Origin: Nocardioides carbamazepini
Lineage (GTDB): Bacteria; Actinomycetota; Actinomycetes; Propionibacteriales; Nocardioidaceae
Assembly: GCF_024614185.1 (NCBI RefSeq)
Contig: NZ_JAHTLF010000015.1
Coordinates: 445,402-509,401, forward strand
Direction: 5' to 3'
Length of the DNA: 64,000 bases
Below, piece by piece: positions 29,958 to 39,336 of the stretch (its first letter is position 1; each line of letters begins with the position of its first letter). Below the pieces are notes generated by a model. That model had not been told where the DNA came from and ran no database searches. It worked only from the letters and a program-made list of their open reading frames with translations. The position numbers and the translations under genes are program-made.

Positions 29958-32894
29958 CTACGCCCAGAACACCCGATCGACCACGGCGTGAGCGTGCCGG
30001 GTGACCCGCAGATAGTCGTCGAGGAGACGGTCCGTCTCGGTGAGCTGGTAGCCGAGGATGCCCGCGACCGCGCGGCGTTCGAGGAGGGCACGAGGGAACT
30101 CGTCGCCGGCTCGACCGCGAGCGAGGAGGACCGCGTTGCGGACCCGCGTCGCGAGCCGCCAGGCGGTCGCGAGGGTCTGCTCGTCGTCGTGGGTGATCAG
30201 CTCCGCGTCGGCGGCGGCGCTGAGGGCCGCCAGGGTCTGGGTGGTGCGCAGCCCGGCGACCTCGGCACCGTGGCGCAGCTGGAGCAGCTGGACGGTCCAC
30301 TCGATGTCGGCGAGTCCCCCGCGACCGAGCTTCAGGTGGAGGGCGGGGTCGGCTCCCCTCGGGAGCCGCTCCTTGTCGACGCGGCCCTTGATCCGGCGCA
30401 CCTCGACCACGTCGTCCTCCGTGAGCCCGCCGGCCGGGTAGCGCAGCGGGTCGATGAGGGCGGTGAACCGGTCGCGGAGGTCGTGGTCGCCGACGACGGC
30501 GTCCGCGCGCAGCAGGGCCTGGGCCTCCCAGACGTGGGACCACTTCGCGTAGTAGGCGGCGTACGCGTCGAGGGTCCGCACGAGCGGGCCCTGCCGCCCC
30601 TCGGGACGCAGGTCGGCATCGACGACGAGTGCAGGATCGGACCCGGGCACGGAGAGCACCCGGCGCACCTCCTCGGCGACGATCCGCGCGAAGGTCGTGG
30701 CCTCGTGGGCGTCGGCGCCGTCGACGGGATCGTGCACGAAGAGCACGTCGGCGTCGCTGCCGTAGGACAGCTCGAAGCCGCCGTACCGGCCCATCGCGAC
30801 GATCGCCATCCGGGTGGGCGCGGCGGCAAGACCGCGCGCGCGGGCAGTGGACTCGATCGCGCCCTGCAAGGTGGCCTCGAGCGTCGCGTCGGTGAGCCGG
30901 GTCAGCGCGTTGCCGACCTCGATGACGTCGACCAGGCCGAGGACGTCGCCGGCGGCGATGCGCAGCAGCTCGCGGCGGCGGACGGCGCGCAGGGCGCGCA
31001 CGCCCTTCTCGAAGCCCTCCTGGCGGCGGCCGGTGGCGAGCATCTCGTCGGTCATCGCGGCCGAGCCGAGGGGGCGCAGGTCACCGCCGAGGAGCCGGAC
31101 GCCGGCCGGCTCGCGTTCGAGCAGGTCGGTGCAGTAGCGCGAGGTGGCGAGCAGGTGGGCCAGCCGCTCGGCAGCCTCGCCCTCGTCACGGAGCGTGGAG
31201 AGGTACCACGGCGTGCGCCCCAGCGCCTCGCTGATCCGGCGGAAGCCGAACAGGCCTCCGTCGGGGTCGGAGCACTCGGCAAACCACTGCAGCATCGCGG
31301 GCAGCAGCGTGCGCTGGATGGCGGCGGTGCGGCTGACGCCGGCGGTCAGCGCCTCCAGGTTGCGCAGCGCGGCCTGCGGGTCGGCGTACCCCAGGGCGGC
31401 CAGGCGCTCCTCGGCCGCCGCCGAGGACAAGCGCACCTCGTCGGAGCCGATCCGGGCCACGGCGGTGAGCAGCGGCCGGTAGAAGATCTTCTGGTGCAGC
31501 CGGCTGACCTCGCGGCGGTGGTCCTGCCAGGTCTCCTCGAGTCTCTTCCGCGCCTCCTTGAAGAAGCCGAGGCTGCGGCCGAGGCGCCGCAGCGCGGCGT
31601 CGTCGGCGGGCACGACGTGGGTGCGCTGCAGCCGGTGGAGCTGGATCCGGTGCTCGAGCTGACGCAGGAAGGCATAGGCACGGTGCAGCGCCTCACCGTC
31701 CTCGCGGCCGACATAGCCACCCTCGGTCAGGCGGGCCAGCGCGCTCAACGTCGTCGGCGGGCGGATCGACTCGTCGGCGCGACCGTGCACCAGCTGGAGG
31801 AGCTGCACGGCGAACTCGACGTCGCGCAGTCCGCCGGCGCCGAGCTTGAGCTGGCGGTCCGCCTCCTTGGCCGGGATGTGGTCGAGCACCCGCCGCCGCA
31901 TGGCGCGGGCGGCGTCGACGAAGCCGTCGCGATCGGCGACCGACCAGACCAGCGGGGCGGTCATCGCGACGAACTCCGCGCCGAGTGCGAGGTCGCCGGC
32001 GACCGGTCGTGCCTTGAGCAGGGCCTGGAACTCCCACGGCTCGGCCCAGCGCTCGTAGTAGCTCTGGTGGCTGGCCAGGGTCCGGCTCAGCGGCCCCGCC
32101 TTGCCCTCGGGTCGCAGCGCCGCGTCGACCGGCCAGATCGTGCCCTCGGCGGTGTGATCGGCGCAGACCTGCATCAGCTGCGCGGCCAGGCGGGCCGCCA
32201 TCCGCTCGTCGCCATCGTGGACGAAGAGCACGTCGACGTCGGAGACGTAGTTGAGCTCGTGGCCCCCGCACTTGCCCATCGCGATGACGGCCAACCGGGT
32301 GTCCGCGGCCGCCGGGCCGACCCGCTCGCGGGCGACCGCGAGCGCCGCGTCGAGCGTCCCGGCCGCGAGGTCGGACAGCTCCGCCGCCGCGTCGTCGACG
32401 CCGAGGTGGTGGGTGAGGTCGCGGGCCGCGAGGCGCATCAGGTGACGGCGGTACTCCACGCGCAGTGCGTCGACGGCCTCCCGGTCGGGCTTCCCGGCCA
32501 CCGCGTCGAGGAGCGCGGCGCGCACCGCCCACGCCGCCGGACGGGTGGACCCCAGAACCGGGTCGGCGAGCTCGCGCCACTGCCCGGGATGGGTCGCGAG
32601 ATGGTCGGCCAGCGCCGCGCTGGCGCCCAGGACGCCGAGCAGCCGCATCGCGGTCCCCTCGTCGTCACGGACCGCGGCGATCAGCTCGGCGCGACCGTCC
32701 GCCCCGTCCGCCCCGTCCATGGCGTCGGCGAGCCGGCACAGGCCGCGCAGGGCGGCGTCCGGGTCGGCCGTGCGGCCCAGCAGGGCGAGCAGATCGCTGC
32801 CCCCCGGACCCAGCCGGTCGAGGTCGACGAGCGCGTGGTCGAGGTCGACGAAGCCGAGCCGGAGGAGCTCGGTGCGCTGCGACGCCCGATTCAT
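29958..32894 (-). CDS. glnE: Glutamine synthetase adenylyltransferase/deadenylylase
   Basis: 978 residues with two nucleotidyltransferase modules joined by a helical linker. The N-terminal deadenylylase has MGKCGGHELNYVSDVDVLFVHDGD; the C-terminal adenylyltransferase has MGRYGGFELSYGSDADVLFVHDPVD; each carries the G-S-D-x-D metal pair. LKLGAGGLRDVEFAVQLLQL and LKLGRGGLADIEWTVQLLQL repeat the second block. It switches glutamine synthetase off by adding AMP to a Tyr. ATG 32894 (MNRASQRTELLRLGF) starts one base after the glnA stop, so both are one operon. The frame further upstream is antisense-like read-through of glnA. Confidence 0.96.
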   Translation of the reverse strand: MNRASQRTELLRLGFVDLDHALVDLDRLGPGGSDLLALLGRTADPDAALRGLCRLADAMDGADGADGRAELIAAVRDDEGTAMRLLGVLGASAALADHLATHPGQWRELADPVLGSTRPAAWAVRAALLDAVAGKPDREAVDALRVEYRRHLMRLAARDLTHHLGVDDAAAELSDLAAGTLDAALAVARERVGPAAADTRLAVIAMGKCGGHELNYVSDVDVLFVHDGDERMAARLAAQLMQVCADHTAEGTIWPVDAALRPEGKAGPLSRTLASHQSYYERWAEPWEFQALLKARPVAGDLALGAEFVAMTAPLVWSVADRDGFVDAARAMRRRVLDHIPAKEADRQLKLGAGGLRDVEFAVQLLQLVHGRADESIRPPTTLSALARLTEGGYVGREDGEALHRAYAFLRQLEHRIQLHRLQRTHVVPADDAALRRLGRSLGFFKEARKRLEETWQDHRREVSRLHQKIFYRPLLTAVARIGSDEVRLSSAAAEERLAALGYADPQAALRNLEALTAGVSRTAAIQRTLLPAMLQWFAECSDPDGGLFGFRRISEALGRTPWYLSTLRDEGEAAERLAHLLATSRYCTDLLEREPAGVRLLGGDLRPLGSAAMTDEMLATGRRQEGFEKGVRALRAVRRRELLRIAAGDVLGLVDVIEVGNALTRLTDATLEATLQGAIESTARARGLAAAPTRMAIVAMGRYGGFELSYGSDADVLFVHDPVDGADAHEATTFARIVAEEVRRVLSVPGSDPALVVDADLRPEGRQGPLVRTLDAYAAYYAKWSHVWEAQALLRADAVVGDHDLRDRFTALIDPLRYPAGGLTEDDVVEVRRIKGRVDKERLPRGADPALHLKLGRGGLADIEWTVQLLQLRHGAEVAGLRTTQTLAALSAAADAELITHDDEQTLATAWRLATRVRNAVLLARGRAGDEFPRALLERRAVAGILGYQLTETDRLLDDYLRVTRHAHAVVDRVFWA

Positions 32895-32895
32895 C

Positions 32896-34236
32896 TCACA
32901 ACACAGGCAGCATGCGGTCGCGTTCGAAGGCCGAGACCTGGCCGCGGTACTCGTCCCACTCGGCCCGCTTGTTGCGCAGGAAGAAGTCGAAGACCTGCTC
33001 CCCCAGCGTCTCGGCGAGCAGCTCGGAGTGCTCGGCGATCGCGATCGCGTCGTGGAGGCTCTTCGGGAGCGGCTCGATGCCGAGGCTGCGGCGCTCCCGC
33101 TCGGTGAGGGCCCAGACGTCGTCCTCGGCCTCACGCGGCAGCTCGTAGTCGTTCTCGATGCCCTTCATGCCGGCGGCCAGCACGGCGGCGTACGCGAGGT
33201 AGGGGTTGCAGGCCGAGTCGATGGTGCGCAGCTCGACCCGGGTCGACTGGCCCTTCATCGGCTTGTACATCGGCACCCGCACCATCGCGGAGCGGTTGTT
33301 GTGGCCCCAGCAGATGTAGGACGGTGCCTCGCCGCCGAACATCATCCGCTTGTAGGAGTTGACCCACTGGTTGGTCACGACGCTGATCTCGCTGGCGTGG
33401 CGCAGGATCCCGGCGATGAACTGTCGGCCGGTCTTCGAGAGCTGGTACTCGGCGCCGGCCTCGTAGAAGGCGTTCTGGTCGCCCTCGAAGAGGGAGAGGT
33501 GCGTGTGCATGCCGGAGCCGGGATGCGTGGTGAACGGCTTGGGCATGAACGTCGCCCAGATCCCCTGGCTGAGCGCGACCTCCCGGATGACCGTGCGGAA
33601 GGTCATGATGTTGTCGGCGGTGGTCAGCGCGTCGGCGTACCGCAGGTCGATCTCCTGCTGGCCGGGGCCGCCCTCGTGATGGCTGAACTCCACCGAGATG
33701 CCCATCGCCTCGAGCATGGTGATCGCCTCGCGACGGAAGTCGGAGCCGTGCGAGTGGGCGGCGTGGTCGAAGTAGCCGCTGCGGTCGATCGGCACCGGCT
33801 CGTCGCCCGCGCGCGGCTCGTCCTTGAAGAGGTAGAACTCGATCTCGGGATGGGTGTAGAAGGTGAAGCCCTGCTCGGCGGCCTTGCCGAGGGTCCGCTT
33901 GAGCGCGTTGCGCGGGTCGGCGTACGACGGGGACCCGTCGGGCATCACGATGTCGCAGAACATCCGGGCCGTGGCCGGACCCTCGCTGCTGCGCCAGGGC
34001 AGGATCTGGAAGGTCGTCGGGTCGGGCAGGGCGAGCATGTCGGCCTCGTAGACGCGCGCGAAGCCCTCGATGGCGGACCCGTCGAACCCGATGCCCTCCG
34101 AGAAGGCCCCCTCGAGCTCCGCCGGCGCCACGGCGACCGACTTCAAGAACCCCAGGACGTCGGTGAACCACAGGCGCACGAACCGGACGTCACGCTCCTC
34201 GAGAGCGCGCAGGACGAAGTCCTCTTGCTTACCCAT
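32896..34236 (-). CDS. glnA: Glutamine synthetase, GlnA2/GSI-alpha type without adenylylation Tyr
   Basis: 446 residues. Makes glutamine from glutamate, ammonia and ATP as a dodecamer. N-terminal VRLWFTDVLGFLKSVAV and GFDGSAIEGFARVYEADM, active-site SHHEGGPGQQEIDLRYADA, and KPFTTHPGSGMHTHLSLF are standard. The loop that carries the adenylylated Tyr in GSI-beta (N-L-Y-D-L) aligns with DDVWALTERER, so the Tyr is Trp; with the 446-residue length this is GSI-alpha. It would not be a substrate of the GlnE encoded next to it. A -10 TAGGCT lies six bases before the ATG, so it has its own leaderless promoter although the regulator gene ends only 23 bases upstream. Confidence 0.93.
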   Translation of the reverse strand: MGKQEDFVLRALEERDVRFVRLWFTDVLGFLKSVAVAPAELEGAFSEGIGFDGSAIEGFARVYEADMLALPDPTTFQILPWRSSEGPATARMFCDIVMPDGSPSYADPRNALKRTLGKAAEQGFTFYTHPEIEFYLFKDEPRAGDEPVPIDRSGYFDHAAHSHGSDFRREAITMLEAMGISVEFSHHEGGPGQQEIDLRYADALTTADNIMTFRTVIREVALSQGIWATFMPKPFTTHPGSGMHTHLSLFEGDQNAFYEAGAEYQLSKTGRQFIAGILRHASEISVVTNQWVNSYKRMMFGGEAPSYICWGHNNRSAMVRVPMYKPMKGQSTRVELRTIDSACNPYLAYAAVLAAGMKGIENDYELPREAEDDVWALTERERRSLGIEPLPKSLHDAIAIAEHSELLAETLGEQVFDFFLRNKRAEWDEYRGQVSAFERDRMLPVL

Positions 34237-34242
34237 GTCCGC

Positions 34243-34248
34243 AGCCTA
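34243..34248 (-). promoter_or_regulatory. Leaderless -10 for glnA
   Basis: TAGGCT on the reverse strand, six bases before the ATG at 34236. Confidence 0.5.
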
Positions 34249-34259
34249 GTGTCGTTGTG

Positions 34260-34943
34260 TCACGTTCGTATTTCGGTACCGCCGACCCGGACACAGCACC
34301 CGGGCCCCGGCGCGACCACCTCCGCCGTCGCCTCCGGGCCGGCGAGCCGGCTCGCGAGGCCGGCGACGAACGCGTGGTTGAGTCCGCAGACCAGGCCCCG
34401 GTGGTCGGCGGCCAGCCGGTCGAAGGGACAGTTCGCCAGTACCAGAGCGTCGTCCTGGTCGCGCGGCTCGTACCCCAGGGCGGTCAACGCCTCCGCCAGC
34501 GGTCGCTCACCCGTCCGGCCGCTCACCTGGTCCGCCACCTGCTCGGCCGCGTCCGCGGCGGCGGCGGCCAGCGCGTCGGTCATCGACGTCCCCGCCAGGG
34601 TGCGCTCGACGGCATCGGCCAGGACCTGGCCGGCCAGGTCGTAGCGCCGGCTCGGCACACTCACCGTCAGCTCCCGCCGCGAGCGGCGGTAGAGCTTCGC
34701 GGGCCGGCCCGCGCCCGGCCCGGTCCGCCCGGTCAGCCGGCGGAACTCGGTCACCAGCAGTCCCTCGGCAACCAGGCGCTCGAGGTGGAACTTCGCCGTG
34801 TGCCGGGGTACGTCGACGCCGCTGGCCGCCTGGTCGCGGCTCACCGCGCCCGGCTGCTCGGCGACGAATCGGTAGAGCGCCCGCCGTACCGGGTCGGCCA
34901 GGGAGCCCACCCGTGCGACCCGCTGCCCGAACGCCTCGTCCAT
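34260..34943 (-). CDS. SufR/DeoR-like helix-turn-helix regulator with C-terminal Cys cluster
   Basis: 227 residues. A winged helix-turn-helix (DPVRRALYRFVAEQPGAVSRDQAASGVDVPRHTAKFHLERLVAEGLL, about 15-65) is followed by a Gly-rich wing (RRLTGRTGPGAGRPAKLY) and a C-terminal domain with LANCPFDRLAADHRGLVCGLNHAFV and PGPGCCVRV. The three Cys sites match SufR-type regulators that hold an iron-sulfur cluster, so redox or NO sensing is plausible but inferred. GGGGAG precedes the ATG. A perfect inverted repeat 15 bases upstream is a likely operator. Upstream of glnA-glnE on the same strand and divergent from a membrane protein gene. Confidence 0.8.
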   Translation of the reverse strand: MDEAFGQRVARVGSLADPVRRALYRFVAEQPGAVSRDQAASGVDVPRHTAKFHLERLVAEGLLVTEFRRLTGRTGPGAGRPAKLYRRSRRELTVSVPSRRYDLAGQVLADAVERTLAGTSMTDALAAAAADAAEQVADQVSGRTGERPLAEALTALGYEPRDQDDALVLANCPFDRLAADHRGLVCGLNHAFVAGLASRLAGPEATAEVVAPGPGCCVRVGGTEIRT

Positions 34944-34957
34944 GCCGGCCCCTCTCC

Positions 34958-34971
34958 CCGGACCTGTCCGG
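34958..34971. promoter_or_regulatory. Candidate operator for the SufR-like regulator
   Basis: CCGGAC-CT-GTCCGG, a perfect inverted repeat between the regulator's ATG (34943) and its likely promoter, where a bound repressor would block its own transcription. Confidence 0.45.
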
Positions 34972-34992
34972 AATCTCTAGCAGACACGAGTC

Positions 34993-35021
34993 TTGCCGAA
35001 AGATCCGCGCAGGTCTACCGT
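34993..35021 (+). promoter_or_regulatory. Promoter of the 154-residue membrane protein gene
   Basis: -35 TTGCCG (34993-34998), 17-base spacer, -10 TACCGT (35016-35021). The leader then contains an imperfect hairpin GTCCCTT / AAGGGGAC (about 35032-35048) in front of the ATG at 35068. Confidence 0.55.
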
Positions 35022-35067
35022 CAATTGTGGTGTCCCTTACAAGGGGACCTCGAGAAAGGGGCCAGAC

Positions 35068-35532
35068 ATGGCCAGCACCCACGCGTGGGACAACCTCACC
35101 CACGAGATGCGTGAGGAGATGCACGACCTCACCCACTTCGCCACGGTCGATGCCGCACACCAGGGCCGCGTGGCCCTGTGGGCGACCTTCACCGTGCTCC
35201 CCATCCTGTGGGGACTCGACATGATCACCGGCCTCGTGACCGAGAGCGCCACCTGGGAGGCCACGATCGCGACCTGGACCAACGACCTCCTGCCCGGCGA
35301 CGCCGCGGACGCGGTCATGTGGGTCGGCGCGATCACACTCGTGATCGGCCTGCTCGTCGCCGCCCTGCCTCAGCTCGGCGGAGACATCCTCGGCATCTGG
35401 TTCGCGCTCCTCGCCGTCAACCTGTTCAGCATCGACCAGATGGAGTTCCTCGGCCTCGGGATGCTCGCCCTCGCGGCGTGCTGCTTCGCGATGGCCCGGA
35501 TGATGCGAGGTGACCACCGCCGGGAGGTCTGA
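35068..35532 (+). CDS. Four-helix integral membrane protein, unknown function
   Basis: 154 residues, not recognised with certainty; similar in size and layout to SPW-repeat membrane proteins but without the S-P-W motif. A charged His-rich N-terminus (THAWDNLTHEMREEMHDLTH) precedes four hydrophobic helices: ALWATFTVLPILWGLDMITGLV, AVMWVGAITLVIGLLVAALP, ILGIWFALLAVNLFSI and LGLGMLALAACCFAMARMM. The histidines could bind metal. It is divergent from the SufR-like regulator and shares its intergenic region, so it may be a target of it. Confidence 0.75.
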   Translation: MASTHAWDNLTHEMREEMHDLTHFATVDAAHQGRVALWATFTVLPILWGLDMITGLVTESATWEATIATWTNDLLPGDAADAVMWVGAITLVIGLLVAALPQLGGDILGIWFALLAVNLFSIDQMEFLGLGMLALAACCFAMARMMRGDHRREV

Positions 35533-35541
35533 GCGCGCGAC

Positions 35542-37554
35542 CTACTCCAGGGGGACGTTGGCCGCCAGCTCGGCCAGCCAGGCGGCCGGGCTGGCGTCCG
35601 ACGGCATCCGCCAGTCGCCACGGGGCGACATGGTGCCGCCGGGACTGACCTTCGGGCCGTTCGGCAGCGCCGAGCGCTTGAACTGGCTGCTGAAGAACCG
35701 GCGCACGAAGACCTCGAGCCACTTCCGGATGACGACGAGGTCGTACGCCGCCTCGCCGCTCCCCCACGCGTGGTGGGCCAGGAACGCGATCTTGCTGGGC
35801 CGGTAGCCGCGGCGCAGTACGTGGTAGAGCGTGAAGTCCTGCAGCGCGTACGGACCGACCGAGTCCTCGGTCCGCTGCTCGCCGCCGGGGATCAGCTCCG
35901 GCGTGATCTCCTGCTCGAGGATGGCCTGGAGGACCTGATCGGCCTCGTCGTCGTAGTGGCCGTCGTGGAGCTGGTCGGTGTCGACGACCCAGCGGATCAG
36001 GTGCTGGATCAGGGTCTTCGGGACGCCGGCGTTGACGTTGTAGTGCGACATCTGGTCGCCCACGCCGTACGTGCACCAGCCCAGCGCCAGCTCGGACAGG
36101 TCACCGGTGCCGAGCACGATCCCGCCGCGGTGGTTGGCGAGCCGGAACAGGTAGTCGGTCCGCAGTCCGGCCTGGACGTTCTCGAAGGTGATGTCGTAGA
36201 CCGGCTCGCCGTCGCTGAACGGGTGGTCGAGGTCCTGCAGCATCTGGGTGGCGGCCGGCCTGATGTCGAGCTCGGCGAAGGTGCAGCCCAGCGCCTGCGA
36301 GAGGCGGGTGGCGTACGACTTGGTCGTCTCCCCCGTCGCGAAGCCCGGCATCGTGAACGCGTGGATGTCGCTGCGCGGGCGGCCCAGCCGGTCCATCGCC
36401 TTCGCCGCGACGATCAGCGCGTGCGTCGAGTCGAGGCCACCACTGACGCCGATCACGATCTTCGGCTGACCGATGGCCGAGAGCCGCTGCTCGAGGCCGG
36501 AGACCTGGATGTTGTAGGCCTCGTAGCAGTCCTGGGCGAGCCGCGCCGGGTCGTCCGGGACGAACGGGTACCGGTCGACCTTGCGGCGCAGCCCGATGTC
36601 GCCGGCCGGCGGCTCGAGCTCGAACGCGACGCGCTTGAAGTGCCGGGCGTCGACACCCTCCGCGAGCCGGTTGTCGTCGAACGTGCCCTGACGCATCCGC
36701 TCCTGGCGCAGCCGGTCGAGATCGACGTCGACCACCGTGGCACGCGGCCCGTCGGGGAACCGCTCGCTCTCCCCCAGCAGGTCGCCCATCTCGTAGACCA
36801 TCGTCTGGCCGTCCCAGGACAGGTCGGTGCTCGACTCGCCCATGCCCGCCGCCGCGTAGACATAGGCCGCGTTGCACCGCGCGCTCGCGCTGCGCACCAG
36901 CAGCCGGCGGTCCTCGGACCGGGCGACCGTGATCGGGCTGCCGGAGATGTTGGCGAGCACGGTCGCGCCCGCGAGCGCGGCGTTCGCGCTCGGCGGGACG
37001 GGCACCCACATGTCCTCGCAGACCTCGACGTGGAGGTGGAGGCCGCGCACGTCGGTCGCGGAGAAGATCAGGTCGTTGCCGAACGGGACGTCCTCGCCGT
37101 TGAGCTCGATCACGCCGTCCGCGGCACACTCGGTCGCGCCCGACGCGAACCAGCGGGCCTCGTAGAACTCGCGGTAGGTCGGCAGGTACGACTTCGGCGC
37201 GACCCCGAGGACCCGGCCGCCGTGGATCACGACCGCGCAGTTGTAGACCCGGTTGCCGCTCGCGAGCGGCGCGCCGACCACGAGCACCGGCCGCAGGTCG
37301 GCCGAGGCGACGGTCAGGTCGAGGATCGCCTCACGCACCGCGTCGAGCAGCGTGTCCTGGAGGTGGAGGTCGTCGATGGCGTACCCGGACAGGCCCAGCT
37401 CGGGGAACACGGCGAGCGCCACCCCGTCGTCGTGCAGCGCGCGCGCCTGCTCCAGCGTGCGAGCGGCGTTGGTCGCCGGGTCGGCGATGGCGACCGGCAG
37501 CGTCACCGCGGCGACCCGGGCGAACCCGTGGGCGTAGGCCGAGTAGAAGTCCAC
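35542..37554 (-). CDS. nadE: Glutamine-hydrolysing NAD+ synthase
   Basis: 670 residues. Last step of NAD synthesis: deamido-NAD to NAD with glutamine as ammonia source. The N-terminal nitrilase/glutaminase domain has the Glu-Lys-Cys triad in [30 protein letters not shown] and [12 protein letters not shown]; the C-terminal synthetase has the PP-loop [39 protein letters not shown] and a Lys-rich C-terminus. Length is that of the actinobacterial two-domain enzyme. Start is GTG 37554 with a -10 TAGACT six bases upstream, predicting a leaderless message. It faces the membrane protein gene, nine bases away. Confidence 0.95.
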   Translation of the reverse strand: MDFYSAYAHGFARVAAVTLPVAIADPATNAARTLEQARALHDDGVALAVFPELGLSGYAIDDLHLQDTLLDAVREAILDLTVASADLRPVLVVGAPLASGNRVYNCAVVIHGGRVLGVAPKSYLPTYREFYEARWFASGATECAADGVIELNGEDVPFGNDLIFSATDVRGLHLHVEVCEDMWVPVPPSANAALAGATVLANISGSPITVARSEDRRLLVRSASARCNAAYVYAAAGMGESSTDLSWDGQTMVYEMGDLLGESERFPDGPRATVVDVDLDRLRQERMRQGTFDDNRLAEGVDARHFKRVAFELEPPAGDIGLRRKVDRYPFVPDDPARLAQDCYEAYNIQVSGLEQRLSAIGQPKIVIGVSGGLDSTHALIVAAKAMDRLGRPRSDIHAFTMPGFATGETTKSYATRLSQALGCTFAELDIRPAATQMLQDLDHPFSDGEPVYDITFENVQAGLRTDYLFRLANHRGGIVLGTGDLSELALGWCTYGVGDQMSHYNVNAGVPKTLIQHLIRWVVDTDQLHDGHYDDEADQVLQAILEQEITPELIPGGEQRTEDSVGPYALQDFTLYHVLRRGYRPSKIAFLAHHAWGSGEAAYDLVVIRKWLEVFVRRFFSSQFKRSALPNGPKVSPGGTMSPRGDWRMPSDASPAAWLAELAANVPLE

Positions 37555-37560
37555 GGGGCG

Positions 37561-37566
37561 AGTCTA
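37561..37566 (-). promoter_or_regulatory. Leaderless -10 for nadE
   Basis: TAGACT on the reverse strand, six bases before the GTG at 37554. Confidence 0.5.
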
Positions 37567-37626
37567 GGAGTGCGGCAGCCGGGACGACGACGATGAGTCG
37601 GCGGCGCGGCGCCGGTCTGCACCCGC

Positions 37627-38085
37627 ATGAGCATCGCGAGCAGCCACATCCAGCCGTGCCTGTGGTTCGACGACGACCTGGAGGAGGCCGTCCGCTTCTA
37701 CACCGCGATCTTCCCCAACTCCTCCATCGACCGCCTCGGGGCGGGCGCCGGGGAGTTCACCCTCGACGGGCTGACCTTCCGGGCGATCAACGGCGGGCCG
37801 GCGTTCCCGTTCAGCGAGGCGGTGTCCTTCGCCATCGCGTGCGAGGACCAGGGCGAGGTCGACTACTACTGGGACTCACTCGCCGACGGCGGTGAGGAGT
37901 CGGTGTGCGGGTGGCTCAAGGACCGGTTCGGCCTGTCCTGGCAGATCGTCCCGATGCGCCTCTACGAGCTCGTCGCCGACCCCGATCCGCAGCGGGCGCT
38001 GGCCGTCAGCCGGGCGATGCTGGGGATGCGGCGGATCGTCGTCGCGGAGCTCGAGGCGGCCGCCGACGCGGTCGGTCCGCGGTGA
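37627..38085 (+). CDS. VOC-family (PhnB-like) protein
   Basis: 152 residues. The opening IQPCLWFDDDLEEAVRFYTAIFPNSSIDRL and the closing WLKDRFGLSWQIVPMRLYELV match the PhnB/3-demethylubiquinone-methyltransferase-like branch of the vicinal-oxygen-chelate fold. These proteins form dimeric metal-binding barrels; the real substrate is mostly unknown, and the methyltransferase name is historical. Metal-binding positions cannot be assigned surely. The ATG at 37627 is used; no ribosome site is obvious. Downstream, 38092-38119 holds two and a half copies of a 12-base repeat (GGTGAGGCCGGG). Confidence 0.82.
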   Translation: MSIASSHIQPCLWFDDDLEEAVRFYTAIFPNSSIDRLGAGAGEFTLDGLTFRAINGGPAFPFSEAVSFAIACEDQGEVDYYWDSLADGGEESVCGWLKDRFGLSWQIVPMRLYELVADPDPQRALAVSRAMLGMRRIVVAELEAAADAVGPR

Positions 38086-38229
38086 CGCCGCGGTGAGGCC
38101 GGGGTGAGGCCGGGGTGATCGAGCACACAGCGCGCCGGGGCCTTCCGCGCGACTAGCCTCGTCAGTGCCCGTCAAACGAACGTGGACCCGCAGTCGCGGG
38201 CCGCGAGTCACCCAGAACGGAGCTCGACG

Positions 38230-39102
38230 ATGAGCAGCAGCACCCCCGAAGAGACGGCGCCGTACGGCGCCCCGGCCGGGACCCCGGCCCCCGCCGGGTC
38301 GGCAACGATCAAGCGGATCCGGACCCATCACCTGCGTGAGATGAAGCAGCGCGGCGAGCGCTTCTCGATGCTCACCAGCTATGACCAGCTGACCGCGCAG
38401 ATCTTCGACGAGGCCGGGATCGAGATCCTGCTCGTCGGCGACAGCGCGTCCAACAACGTGCTCGGCAACACCACCTCCCTGCCCGTCACCGTCGACGAGC
38501 TGATCCCCCTCACCCGGGCCGTCAGCCGCTCGGTGACCCGTGCCCTCGTGGTCGGCGACCTGCCGTTCGGCAGCTACCAGGCCTCCCCCGAGCAGGGCTA
38601 CCTGACCGCCGCCCGGTTCATGAAGGAGGGCGGCGCCCACTGCGTCAAGCTCGAGGGCGGCGTCGAGATGGCCCCGCAGATCGAGCGGATGACCCGCGGC
38701 GGCATCCCGGTGATGGCGCACATCGGCTTCACGCCCCAGTCGGAGCACACGCTCGGCGGCTACCGGGTCCAGGGTCGCGGCGACACCGCCGACCGGGTCC
38801 TCCGCGACGCCCTCGCCGTCCAGGACGCCGGCGCGTTCTCCGTCGTCATGGAGATGGTCCCCGGCGACGTCGCTGCCGAGGTCACCGCGAAGCTCGAGAT
38901 CCCGACGATCGGCATCGGCGCCGGCAACCGCTGCGACGGCCAGGTCCTCGTCTGGCAGGACGCCTTCGGGCTGCGTACGGGCAAGATGCCCCGCTTCGTC
39001 AAGCAGTACGCCGACCTGCGCACGGTCCTGCTCGACGCCGCCCGGTCCTACGACGCCGAGGTGAAGGACGGCAGCTTCCCGGCGCCGGAGCACACCTTCT
39101 GA
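38230..39102 (+). CDS. panB: 3-methyl-2-oxobutanoate hydroxymethyltransferase
   Basis: 290 residues. First committed step of pantothenate (coenzyme A) synthesis, using methylene-tetrahydrofolate. Family blocks: [85 protein letters not shown] and [24 protein letters not shown]. The first 25 residues are a Pro/Ala-rich extension. GGAG lies before the ATG; a -10 TAGCCT at 38153-38158 gives a leader of about 65 bases. No panC or panD is adjacent. A hairpin terminator follows. Confidence 0.95.
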   Translation: MSSSTPEETAPYGAPAGTPAPAGSATIKRIRTHHLREMKQRGERFSMLTSYDQLTAQIFDEAGIEILLVGDSASNNVLGNTTSLPVTVDELIPLTRAVSRSVTRALVVGDLPFGSYQASPEQGYLTAARFMKEGGAHCVKLEGGVEMAPQIERMTRGGIPVMAHIGFTPQSEHTLGGYRVQGRGDTADRVLRDALAVQDAGAFSVVMEMVPGDVAAEVTAKLEIPTIGIGAGNRCDGQVLVWQDAFGLRTGKMPRFVKQYADLRTVLLDAARSYDAEVKDGSFPAPEHTF

Positions 39103-39123
39103 GGCTCCCGACCGGCCCGGGTT

Positions 39124-39163
39124 GGGTGGGTGAGGGTGGTCCCTGGGTCACTCTCACCCACCC
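39124..39163. terminator. Hairpin terminator after panB
   Basis: An 11-bp stem, GGGTGGGTGAG (39124-39134) with CTCACCCACCC (39153-39163). It separates panB from the nuclease-gene remnant and could act in both directions. No T-tract. Confidence 0.6.
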
Positions 39164-39166
39164 GAC

Positions 39167-39289
39167 TCAGGCCGCAGGAACGCCGAGTAGGCGGACATCC
39201 CGGGCAAGGCGTTCCGGCTCGTCCCGAAGCTCCCGCGCCGTGCAGCGCGCGACCATCCGCCACTCGTCCGATGCCATGTCCAGGAGCAT
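39167..39289 (-). pseudogene. Remnant of a DUF559-like nuclease C-terminus
   Basis: A 40-residue frame ending ASDEWRMVARCTARELRDEP...GVPAA resembles the end of DUF559 / Vsr-like proteins, where a W-R-V-V-R strand and an acidic helix close the domain. Nothing of the N-terminal part or of the nuclease core is found upstream: 39290-39336 is the 3' side of the M3 peptidase gene region. It starts two bases after the panB terminator stem. Probably a decayed fragment; chance similarity cannot be ruled out for so short a piece. Confidence 0.35.
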
Positions 39290-39336
39290 CCGTCATCGCG
39301 CGGCATCGCGTGCGCGTCCTCCACAGGCACCGGAAC

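Noticed and set aside
29946-33107. 1053-residue open frame on the forward strand
   Set aside because: Exact antisense shadow of glnE, which has complete catalytic motifs.
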